This document shows, piece after piece, positions 57,356 through 64,000 of a stretch of 64,000 nucleotides of DNA. The position numbers and the translations under genes were made by a program. How positions within the stretch are numbered: position 1 is the stretch's first letter; each line of letters opens with the position of its first letter. Source of the stretch: Pseudomonadota bacterium (GTDB taxonomy: Bacteria; Pseudomonadota; Gammaproteobacteria; Burkholderiales; Rhodocyclaceae); NCBI GenBank assembly GCA_018241725.1, contig JAFEDI010000031.1, positions 62,001 through 126,000 on the forward strand, written 5' to 3'. The notes below the pieces were generated by a model. The model was not told the origin of the DNA and did no database searches. It saw nothing but the letters and a program-made list of their open reading frames with translations.

Positions 57356-58761
57356 AGGCGAACTCCCTGGCGGCGTTTATGGGCCATCAGCTGGGCGATG
57401 GCGCAGGAGGCGGTACGAGTTTCGGCAGTATCGGCGCGGCTGGTCAGTACGATGGGCACGCGGGCGCCCAGCACCACGCCGGCCATCAGTGCGTCCGCGA
57501 GGTACTCGAGCTGCTTGGCAACCATGTTGCCGGACTCCAGGTCGGGCACCACCAGGATGTCGGCCTGGCCGGCCACCGCGGAGCGGATGCCCTTGGTCTT
57601 GGCGGCCACCAGCGATACCGCGTTGTCGAAGGCCAGAGGGCCGTCGAGCAGGCCACCCTTGATCTGGCCGCGGTCGGCCATCTTGCACAAGGCGGCAGCG
57701 TCGAGGGTGGAGCGGATCTTGACGTTGACCGTTTCGACGGCGGACAGGATTGCCACTTTGGGTTCCGGCACGCCCATCATGATCGCAAGTTCGATGGCGT
57801 TCTGGATGATGTGCACCTTGTCGTCGAGGGTCGGCTCGATATTGATCGCTGCGTCGGTGATCAGAAGCGGGTGCGGGTAGGTCGGCACGTCGGCCATGAA
57901 GACGTGGGAAATGCGTCGCGACGTACGCAGGCCAGTATCCTTGGCGACGACCTCGCTCATCAGTTCGTCGGTGTGCAGCGAGCCCTTCATCAGCGCCTCG
58001 ACCTCGCCGCAGCGTGCGAGGCGCACTGCGATTTCGGCGGAAGCGTGGCTGTGGGGCGCATCGACGATACGCACGCCGCGCAGGTCGAGGCCCTCCTGCT
58101 CGGCCACTTCGCGGATCTTGGCTTCCGGGCCGACCAGCACCGGGATCACCAGGCCGGCGTCCCGCGCCTGCAACGGGCCGCGCAGGGATTCGGTGTCGCA
58201 GGGGTGGGCCACCGCGATGGGGATCGGCTCCAGGCCTTTGGTCAGCGCCAGTGCATGCAGGTAGCGCTGCTGACGGTCGGAAATGGTGATTTCCGGCATC
58301 GCGACACGCAGGCGCTTGATTTTCTCGGTGGGCGCCATCACCTCGGCGGTGCCGTCGATGACCTTCAGCCCGTCCTGGTTCATGCACTGGCAGTCGAGCA
58401 GCAGGTGGTGGTTGTGTTCGAAGCGCTGGGTGCAGGTGATGGTGACGGTCAGCGTGTCGCCGATGGTGATCGGCCGCCAGAACTTGAGGGTCTGGCCGAC
58501 GTACACGGTGCCGGGGCCGGGGAACTCGGTGCCGAGAATGGATGAGATCAGCACGCTGCCCCACATGGAATGCCCGACCACCTCACGGAACTGGCTGGAG
58601 CGGGCGAACTCCGGGTCCACATGGGTCGGATTCACGTCTCCCGACATTACCGCGAAGAGATGGATGTCTTCCGGGCGCAACGTGCGTACCAACTGGGCGG
58701 AGTCGCCCACGGCAATTTCGTCAAACGTCCGGTTCTGGATGAAATCACGAGCGTCGATCAT
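57352..58761 (-). CDS. MaoC-like hydratase fused to phosphate acyltransferase
   Basis: A 469-aa fusion. The N-terminal ~150 residues are a MaoC/enoyl-CoA hydratase hot-dog domain (DVNPTHVDPEFA, VVGHSMWGSVLISSILGTEFPGPGT). The rest (~165-465) is a phosphate acetyl/butyryltransferase (GSLHTDELM, TDAAINIEPTLDDK, GPLAFDNAVS). It can convert acyl-CoA plus phosphate to acyl phosphate, used by AckA. Such fusions are known in proteobacteria, but the preferred acyl chain is unknown. The ATG at 58761 follows AGGAT. Upstream ~200 bases hold no gene. Confidence 0.93.
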   Translation of the reverse strand: MIDARDFIQNRTFDEIAVGDSAQLVRTLRPEDIHLFAVMSGDVNPTHVDPEFARSSQFREVVGHSMWGSVLISSILGTEFPGPGTVYVGQTLKFWRPITIGDTLTVTITCTQRFEHNHHLLLDCQCMNQDGLKVIDGTAEVMAPTEKIKRLRVAMPEITISDRQQRYLHALALTKGLEPIPIAVAHPCDTESLRGPLQARDAGLVIPVLVGPEAKIREVAEQEGLDLRGVRIVDAPHSHASAEIAVRLARCGEVEALMKGSLHTDELMSEVVAKDTGLRTSRRISHVFMADVPTYPHPLLITDAAINIEPTLDDKVHIIQNAIELAIMMGVPEPKVAILSAVETVNVKIRSTLDAAALCKMADRGQIKGGLLDGPLAFDNAVSLVAAKTKGIRSAVAGQADILVVPDLESGNMVAKQLEYLADALMAGVVLGARVPIVLTSRADTAETRTASCAIAQLMAHKRRQGVRL

Positions 58762-58919
58762 GGCGATATCCTGTTTTGCGTTGCAGCACTGTGATTCTAT
58801 CGAATGGTGATCAAGGAACTTTAGTATTAGATCAAAGGAATGTTGCGTCGCGTCAGCATGGCGTCTCGAGCGAGCTTGCAAGCGAGAACTGCGCCTCGAA
58901 GCAGCAAAATCGAGCATGC

Positions 58920-58925
58920 TAGAAT
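58920..58925 (+). promoter_or_regulatory. Possible -10 box of glmU
   Basis: TAGAAT, 39 bases before the glmU start. The -35 region is poor (TCGAAG at 18 bases), so the call is weak. Confidence 0.35.
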
Positions 58926-58964
58926 CCGCCCCAGCCCCCATTCAAACTGCATTCAGGGATATCC

Positions 58965-60329
58965 ATGGAAGTGATCGTTCTCGCCGCCGGACAAGGCAAG
59001 CGCATGCGTTCGGTGTTGCCCAAGGTACTGCAGCCGCTGGCCGCCAAGCCGATGCTGGCCCATGTGCTGGATACCGCGCGGGCGCTGGAGGCGCGGCGCA
59101 TCGTGGTGGTGTACGGCCACGGCGGCGAGGTGGTGCGTGAGGCGCTCGACGCACCCGACCTGGCCTGGGCCAGGCAGGACCCGCCCCAGGGTACCGGCCA
59201 CGCGGTGCAGCAGGCCATGCCGCTGGTCGAGGACGGAGACGTCGCGCTGATCCTCTACGGCGACGTGCCGCTGATCGGCGTGCCGACGCTGCAGCGCCTG
59301 ATGCAGGCTGCCGGTGCCGAACGCCTGGCCCTGCTCACCGTCACGATGGACGATCCCACCGGCTACGGCCGCATCCTGCGCAACGCGGCCGGGCAGGTCA
59401 CCCGTATCGTAGAAGAGAAGGACGCCGCAGCCGACGAGCGAGCCGTCCGCGAAGTGAACACCGGCATCCTCGTCGCTCCCGTCGCGCGCCTGCGCCACTG
59501 GCTGGCCAACCTCAAGAACGACAACGCCCAGGGCGAGTACTACCTCACCGACATCATCGCGATGGCCGTTGCCGACGGCCTCGAAGTCGTCACCACGCAG
59601 CCCGATGCATTTGAGGAAACCCTCGGCGTCAATAACAAGACCCAGCTCGCCGAGCTCGAGCGCATCTACCAACGGGGCATCGCCCGCCGTCTCACCGATG
59701 ACGGCGTCACCGTCATCGACCCGGCCCGCCTCGACGTGCGCGGCGAGCTGATCTGCGGCCGCGACGTGGAGATCGACATCAATTGCATCTTCGAAGGCCG
59801 TGTCGAGCTTGGCGACGGCGTACGTATCGGTGCCAACTGTATCGTCCGGAACGCGAAGATCGGCGCCGGTACCAGGATCGCCGCCTTCTCGCAGATCGAG
59901 GACACCGAGATGGGCGAGGCCTGCATCATCGGCCCCTACGCGCGTACCCGCCCCGGCACCGTGCTCGGCAAGGACGTGCACCTGGGCAACTTCGTCGAGG
60001 TGAAGAACAGCGTGATCGCCGACCACTCCAAGGCCAACCACCTGGCCTACGTCGGCGACGCCGACATCGGTCAGCGGGTCAACGTCGGCGCCGGTACCAT
60101 CACCTGCAATTACGATGGTGCCAACAAGTTCCGCACCATCATCGAGGACGACGTCTTCATCGGCTCCGACACCCAGCTGGTCGCGCCGGTCCGTGTCGGC
60201 CGCGGTGCCACCCTCGGCGCCGGCACTACGCTGTCGAAGGATGCGCCGGCCGAGCAGCTCACCGTGTCGCGGGCCAGGCAGCTGTCGATCCCCGGCTGGA
60301 AGCGCCCGGTCAAGATCAAGAAGGCCTGA
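58965..60329 (+). CDS. glmU: Bifunctional UDP-N-acetylglucosamine pyrophosphorylase / glucosamine-1-phosphate acetyltransferase GlmU
   Basis: A 454-aa enzyme for the last two steps to UDP-GlcNAc. N-terminal uridylyltransferase with LAAGQGKRM and [10 protein letters not shown]-terminal left-handed beta-helix with repeated hexapeptides and [20 protein letters not shown] precedes the ATG. It is followed by glmS 60 bases later, so both amino-sugar steps are linked. Confidence 0.97.
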   Translation: MEVIVLAAGQGKRMRSVLPKVLQPLAAKPMLAHVLDTARALEARRIVVVYGHGGEVVREALDAPDLAWARQDPPQGTGHAVQQAMPLVEDGDVALILYGDVPLIGVPTLQRLMQAAGAERLALLTVTMDDPTGYGRILRNAAGQVTRIVEEKDAAADERAVREVNTGILVAPVARLRHWLANLKNDNAQGEYYLTDIIAMAVADGLEVVTTQPDAFEETLGVNNKTQLAELERIYQRGIARRLTDDGVTVIDPARLDVRGELICGRDVEIDINCIFEGRVELGDGVRIGANCIVRNAKIGAGTRIAAFSQIEDTEMGEACIIGPYARTRPGTVLGKDVHLGNFVEVKNSVIADHSKANHLAYVGDADIGQRVNVGAGTITCNYDGANKFRTIIEDDVFIGSDTQLVAPVRVGRGATLGAGTTLSKDAPAEQLTVSRARQLSIPGWKRPVKIKKA

Positions 60330-60389
60330 TGCCGTCCCTCATTTCCGGTCCGGCCGTGCAGGCCGGGCAACTCTGAAAGGTTTCCGATC

Positions 60390-62228
60390 ATGTGTGGCAT
60401 CGTCACCGCCATCGCCCGTCGCAACATCGTTCCCGTCCTGCTCGAAGGCCTGCGCAAGCTCGAATACCGCGGCTACGACTCCGCCGGCCTGGCCGTCCTC
60501 AAGCAGAATGGCACCGCCACGCTGCAGCGCCTGCGCGCGGTCGGCCGTGTCGCCGAACTGGCCGCCCAGGCCGACGCCACCGGCCTGACCGCCGAGATCG
60601 GCATCGCCCACACCCGCTGGGCCACCCATGGCGTGCCCTGCGAGCGCAATGCCCACCCGCACATCTCCGGCGGGCTCGCCGTGGTGCATAACGGCATCAT
60701 CGAGAACTTCGAAGAGCTGCGCGATGGCCTGCGCGCAAAGGGCTACACCTTCACGTCCGAGACCGATACCGAAGCCATCGCCCACCTGTTGCACGACAAG
60801 TTGAAGACCATTCCCGACCTGTTCGACGCGGTGCGCGCCACGCTGGCCGAGCTGGTCGGCGCCTACGCCATCGGCGTTGTCAGCGAACTCGACCAAGGCC
60901 GCGCCATTGTCGCCCGCAAGGGCTCACCGCTGCTGCTGGGCATCGGTGAGGACGGCCATTACGCTGCTTCCGATACCGCCGCGCTGCTGCAGGTCACCCG
61001 CAAGGTGGTGTACCTCGAAGACGGCGACGTGGCCGAGCTGCGTCTCGATGGCTACCGCGTCACGCGCCAGGACGGCACCCCGGTGGATCGCCCGGTACAT
61101 ATCTCCAGCCTGTCTGCCGATGCGGTCGAGCTCGGCAAGTACCGCCACTACATGCAGAAGGAAATCTTCGAGCAGCCGCAGGCGCTCGCCAATACGCTGG
61201 AGATCATCGCCGGCGGTGGCAGTGTGTCGCCGCAGCTGTTCGGCAGCGATGCGGTGGACGTCTTTGCAGCCACTCGCCGCGTGCTGATCCTCGCCTGTGG
61301 CACCAGCTACCACGCCGGCCTGGTGGCCCGTTACTGGCTCGAAGCCATTGCCAAGCTGCCGTGCTCCGTCGAGATCGCCAGCGAGTACCGCTACCGCGAA
61401 TCCGTGCCCGATCCCGAAACCCTGGTGGTCGTCATCTCCCAGTCCGGCGAGACCGCCGACACCCTGGCTGCCCTCAAATTCGCCAAGGGCCTGGGCATGA
61501 CCAAGACCCTGGCGATCTGCAACGTGCCCGAGTCCGCCATCGTCCGTGAGGCCGCACTGCGTTTCATCACCCGTGCCGGCCCGGAGATTGGCGTCGCCTC
61601 CACCAAGGCCTTCACCACCCAGCTGGCCGCGCTAGCCCTGCTGACGCTGGCTCTCGCTAAAGTCAATAACCGCCTCTCCGAAGCCGACGAAGCCAGCCAC
61701 CTGGCCCTGCTGCGCCACTTGCCGGTGGCCGTCGCCAAGGTCGTTGAACTGGAACCCGAGATCGAGCGCTGGGCCCAGCGTTTTGCCAGCAAGAATCACG
61801 CGCTCTTCCTCGGCCGCGGCATGCACTACCCGATTGCCCTGGAAGGTGCCCTCAAGCTCAAGGAAATCTCCTACATCCACGCCGAGGCCTACCCGGCCGG
61901 AGAACTCAAGCACGGCCCGCTGGCCCTGGTGGACAAGGAGATGCCGGTCATCGCCGTCGCCCCCAACGACAGCCTGCTCGAAAAGCTCAAGTCCAACCTG
62001 CAGGAAGTCCGCGCCCGCGGCGGCGAGCTCTACGTGTTTGCCGACGTTGGCTGCGAGATCGCCGAATCGGAAGGCGTGCACATCCTGCATCTGCCCGAAC
62101 ACTACGGCCTGCTGTCCCCCATCCTCCACGTCGTGCCGCTGCAACTGCTCAGCTACCACGCTGCGCTGGTGAAGGGGACCGATGTGGACAAGCCGCGTAA
62201 TCTGGCCAAGTCGGTGACGGTGGAATAG
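60390..62228 (+). CDS. glmS: Glutamine-fructose-6-phosphate aminotransferase GlmS
   Basis: A 612-aa enzyme making glucosamine-6-phosphate from glutamine and fructose-6-phosphate. Catalytic Cys2 (MCGIV) of the class II amidotransferase, followed by two SIS domains ([18 protein letters not shown]) and the C-terminal KSVTVE. The upstream 60 bases are too short for the glmS ribozyme of Gram-positives, which is not expected here. Confidence 0.97.
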   Translation: MCGIVTAIARRNIVPVLLEGLRKLEYRGYDSAGLAVLKQNGTATLQRLRAVGRVAELAAQADATGLTAEIGIAHTRWATHGVPCERNAHPHISGGLAVVHNGIIENFEELRDGLRAKGYTFTSETDTEAIAHLLHDKLKTIPDLFDAVRATLAELVGAYAIGVVSELDQGRAIVARKGSPLLLGIGEDGHYAASDTAALLQVTRKVVYLEDGDVAELRLDGYRVTRQDGTPVDRPVHISSLSADAVELGKYRHYMQKEIFEQPQALANTLEIIAGGGSVSPQLFGSDAVDVFAATRRVLILACGTSYHAGLVARYWLEAIAKLPCSVEIASEYRYRESVPDPETLVVVISQSGETADTLAALKFAKGLGMTKTLAICNVPESAIVREAALRFITRAGPEIGVASTKAFTTQLAALALLTLALAKVNNRLSEADEASHLALLRHLPVAVAKVVELEPEIERWAQRFASKNHALFLGRGMHYPIALEGALKLKEISYIHAEAYPAGELKHGPLALVDKEMPVIAVAPNDSLLEKLKSNLQEVRARGGELYVFADVGCEIAESEGVHILHLPEHYGLLSPILHVVPLQLLSYHAALVKGTDVDKPRNLAKSVTVE

Positions 62229-62323
62229 GGAGCGTTTCCTTCTTCACATGGCAAGAACTCTTTGCTCCGTGAAAGACGTTTTCCTTTATATGAGGGGGCG
62301 GTCTTTCACATGCAAGAGAGCAT

Positions 62324-62380
62324 CGGCGGAATGGCTGAATTATTTCTGCTATATGGAGGAATAATTCAGCCATTCCGCCG
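62324..62380 (+). terminator. 21-bp perfect inverted repeat, terminator-like
   Basis: Arms 62324-62344 and 62360-62380 (CGGCGGAATGGCTG... and its complement) pair perfectly over 21 bases around a 15-base loop, followed by TCGTTTTT. It lies 95 bases after glmS. The stem is far longer than a typical terminator, so a mobile-element remnant or protein-binding repeat is possible. Confidence 0.7.
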
Positions 62381-62689
62381 AGTCGTTTTTCGCAGTTTCC
62401 GTAATGAGAAAAGAGAATTTGTCCATATGATGAAAGTAGTCTGTCATGTGATGGGTTGCTTTTGTCATATTGGCAGCTAATTTTTTTTGTCACCACTTAA
62501 TTGTCAGGCAATGGCTCTCGCAGAGCCGATATAGGTTCCATATTTTTATTTTTGTACCGCTGCTGAATTGTCCTGAATGATTTTTTCATTTGTTTCCGGG
62601 CGATGGAAAGGGGTGAGGTGGGCGTGAAGTAGGCGTCGCCGTTCAAACTGTTAAATTTTGGGTGATTACGTGAAATGAATCGGCTTGCG

Positions 62690-62719
62690 TTGTCCGGGCA
62701 AGCTCAGTCTGGCTAAGAT
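62690..62719 (+). promoter_or_regulatory. Candidate promoter of the barrel protein gene
   Basis: TTGTCC (62690-62695) and TAAGAT (62714-62719) with 18-base spacing, 70-90 bases upstream of the two possible starts. Weak match. Confidence 0.3.
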
Positions 62720-62808
62720 AAAGTCATTGAAAGAGGCGGTAGCTCGCAGTGAGCGTCTGTTCCTCCTGCTTCATCCGGTGCCCTTTTATGGTGGCTTGGT
62801 CGTTCATC

Positions 62809-64000
62809 ATGCGTCGTGCGCTAGCCAGGCTCATAGCCGTGATGGCAGGTGTCGTGCCATCTCTCCATGCTCACGCTCAGGACTCAGCCTTCCAGGCCGT
62901 GGCTTCAGCCGTGGAGTTCAAAGGCTTTGGCACCCTGGGGATCGCGCGCTCGGACAGCAATGATGCCGAGTTTGTGCGGGACCTGTCGCAGCCGCGCGGG
63001 GTGACGAAGAACTGGACCACCCGCAACGATTCCGTGGTGGGCCTGCAGATGAATGCGCACCTCGGGCCACAGACCGAAGGCGTTCTGCAGGTGATCAGCC
63101 GCTACCGCCCCGAGGGGACCTACACCCCGGAAGTGTCCTGGGCCTTTTTGCGCCACGAGTTCTCCCCTGACCTGCAGGTCCGCGTCGGCCGGCTGGCACC
63201 GGAAATCTACATGCTGGCCGATTCGCGGCTGGTCGGCTATTCGAACATCGCCATTCGTCCTCCGGCGGATTTCTATGGCTCCCTGGTCTTCGCCTATTTC
63301 GATGGTGCGGATGTCATGGTGAGCTCTGCCGTTGGGGATGGGGTGCTGCGTGGAAAGCTGTATGGAGGGCGCTCGCCGGAAAGAACAGGATTTTACGACC
63401 CGGTGACTTGGGACATCAGGGGTTCGCAGCTGTTCGGCGGCTATCTGGATTATCTGAAGGGGCCATGGCAATTGAGGGCCACTCATATGGAGGCGAAATT
63501 CTCGGCTTCCGAGCTGCCATTGAATTATCTGGCCAACCTCTGGATTGGCTCGATCCCGGCGCTGGCGCCGTTCAGGCAGATTGCACCTGTCGATATCACC
63601 GGCCTGCTCCCCGAGCTCAGTACCGTTAATACCCGCTCCCGTTTCGACTCCGTAGGCCTCGTGTATGACAAAGGCGCGCTGCAGCTCCAAGGGATGATCG
63701 GACGCATCAAGCATCAAACCGAATCCTACGAGGACAGTCGGGCGGCCTTCGTGCTCGGCGCTTATCGTCTGGGCGTGCTCACGCCCTACATGGGCTATTC
63801 CTGGGTGAGGAGCTCTCCGAGCAAGGTCACGACAATCCCGGCGGGTCCGTTTGGTCCCGCGTTGAATGCGTTCGGGAAGCAGATCGTCGCGGCAACCCAT
63901 CTGGATCAGCATACGGCGACACTGGGGGTACGCTGGGACTTCCGGCCAAACTGGGCCTTGAAGTTCCAGGCGGACGTCATTCGTGGCAGCACCAATTCGA
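62809..64000 (+). CDS. Outer-membrane barrel-like protein (5' part)
   Basis: At least 397 codons, open to the window end. A signal peptide (MRRALARLIAVMAG..., likely cut after AHA) is followed by alternating hydrophobic/polar strands ending in aromatic residues (VEFKGFGTLGIARSD, WAFLRHEFSPDLQVRVGRL, TATLGVRWDF, WALKFQADVIRG), which looks like a porin-type barrel. No exact family is recognised. An ATG at 62788 would give seven more residues; neither start has a clear ribosome-binding site. Confidence 0.8.
   Translation, partial: MRRALARLIAVMAGVVPSLHAHAQDSAFQAVASAVEFKGFGTLGIARSDSNDAEFVRDLSQPRGVTKNWTTRNDSVVGLQMNAHLGPQTEGVLQVISRYRPEGTYTPEVSWAFLRHEFSPDLQVRVGRLAPEIYMLADSRLVGYSNIAIRPPADFYGSLVFAYFDGADVMVSSAVGDGVLRGKLYGGRSPERTGFYDPVTWDIRGSQLFGGYLDYLKGPWQLRATHMEAKFSASELPLNYLANLWIGSIPALAPFRQIAPVDITGLLPELSTVNTRSRFDSVGLVYDKGALQLQGMIGRIKHQTESYEDSRAAFVLGAYRLGVLTPYMGYSWVRSSPSKVTTIPAGPFGPALNAFGKQIVAATHLDQHTATLGVRWDFRPNWALKFQADVIRGSTNS

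Larger units (their letters stand above)
62229..62787. other. Gene-free AT-rich stretch after glmS
   Basis: About 560 bases with lower GC than its neighbours and no convincing gene. It holds a 9-bp inverted repeat (62260-62310 area), the 21-bp inverted repeat, a small GGCTCT/AGAGCC hairpin (62513-62527), a T8 run (62481-62488), and a candidate promoter for the barrel protein. A 72-codon frame (62262-62480) crosses the repeats and is not credible. Confidence 0.7.

Noticed and set aside
60330-60389. Possible glmS ribozyme before glmS
   Set aside because: Only 60 bases lie between glmU and glmS, too few, and the ribozyme belongs to Gram-positive bacteria.
62262-62480. 72-codon ORF in the AT-rich stretch
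   Set aside because: It runs through the 21-bp inverted repeat and terminator-like hairpin, so similar peptides appear on both strands; no ribosome-binding site.
62905-63912. 335-codon minus-strand frame at the window end
   Set aside because: It is antisense to the barrel-like protein, which has a signal peptide and beta-strand pattern and remains open to the end.

Overview
The window is high-GC, gene-dense chromosomal core DNA from a betaproteobacterium, most likely of the Rhodocyclales (Azospira/Dechloromonas-like). This is inferred from gene families and gene order: divergent mrcA / pilMNOPQ-aroK-aroB-dgt-gltBD, divergent kinase-phosphatase-rph-rdgB-hemW / yicC-gmk-rpoZ-spoT, a metXW pair, gshA-gshB next to an EIIA-HPr-EI phosphotransferase set, and a DUF3460 protein. 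I see no CRISPR array, rRNA, tRNA, prophage or insertion sequence.

Layout. 1-9 kb: the end of a GGDEF-EAL protein, a solute:sodium symporter, ubiX, a LON-domain protein, mutY (-), a flavin reductase, an alpha/beta hydrolase, dgkA, a small cysteine protein and a YejK-type nucleoid protein. 8.7-11.7 kb: an iron-regulated unit on the minus strand, a TonB-dependent siderophore receptor plus a PepSY membrane protein, behind a promoter overlapped by a Fur-box-like palindrome. 11.8-16 kb: a divergent RlmN/Cfr-like radical SAM methylase, a VOC protein, arfB, a RIO kinase preceded by a 34-codon coupled ORF, and a Dyp peroxidase. 16-23.8 kb (-): metX-metW behind a SAM-II-like riboswitch and terminator, then gshA-gshB-apbE and EIIA-ptsH-ptsI. 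23.9-29.6 kb (-): Ser/Thr kinase, PP2C phosphatase, rph, rdgB, hemW and an orphan adenine-N6 methyltransferase. 29.7-35.3 kb (+): yicC, gmk, rpoZ, spoT, DUF3460 and a DnaQ/GIY-YIG fusion nuclease. 35.4-39.6 kb: lysA-lptM (-), cyaY (+), mrcA (-). 39.7-49.6 kb (+): pilMNOPQ, an Ig-like lipoprotein with EF-hand-like loops, aroK, aroB, dgt. 49.7-56 kb: gltB-gltD behind a good promoter and a leader terminator. 56-58.8 kb (-): a MaoC-phosphotransacylase fusion with ackA. 59-62.2 kb (+): glmU-glmS. 62.2-62.8 kb: an AT-rich gene-free stretch with large inverted repeats. From 62.8 kb an outer-membrane barrel-like protein runs off the end.

Most genes are housekeeping: nucleotide pools and repair (mutY, rdgB, dgt, gmk), stringent response (spoT, rpoZ), sulfur and thiol metabolism (metXW, gshAB), nitrogen assimilation (gltBD), cell wall (glmUS, mrcA, lysA) and type IV pili. 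The best leads for something less described are the Ca-binding-like Ig lipoprotein inside the pilus/aro cluster, the SAM-II-terminator leader of metXW, the short ORF coupled to the RIO kinase, the attenuator-like gltB leader, the repeat island after glmS, the tandem repeat upstream of the PTS genes and the small Cys-rich protein. No wholly new multi-gene system is evident. All statements rest on reading the sequence; no database search was run.
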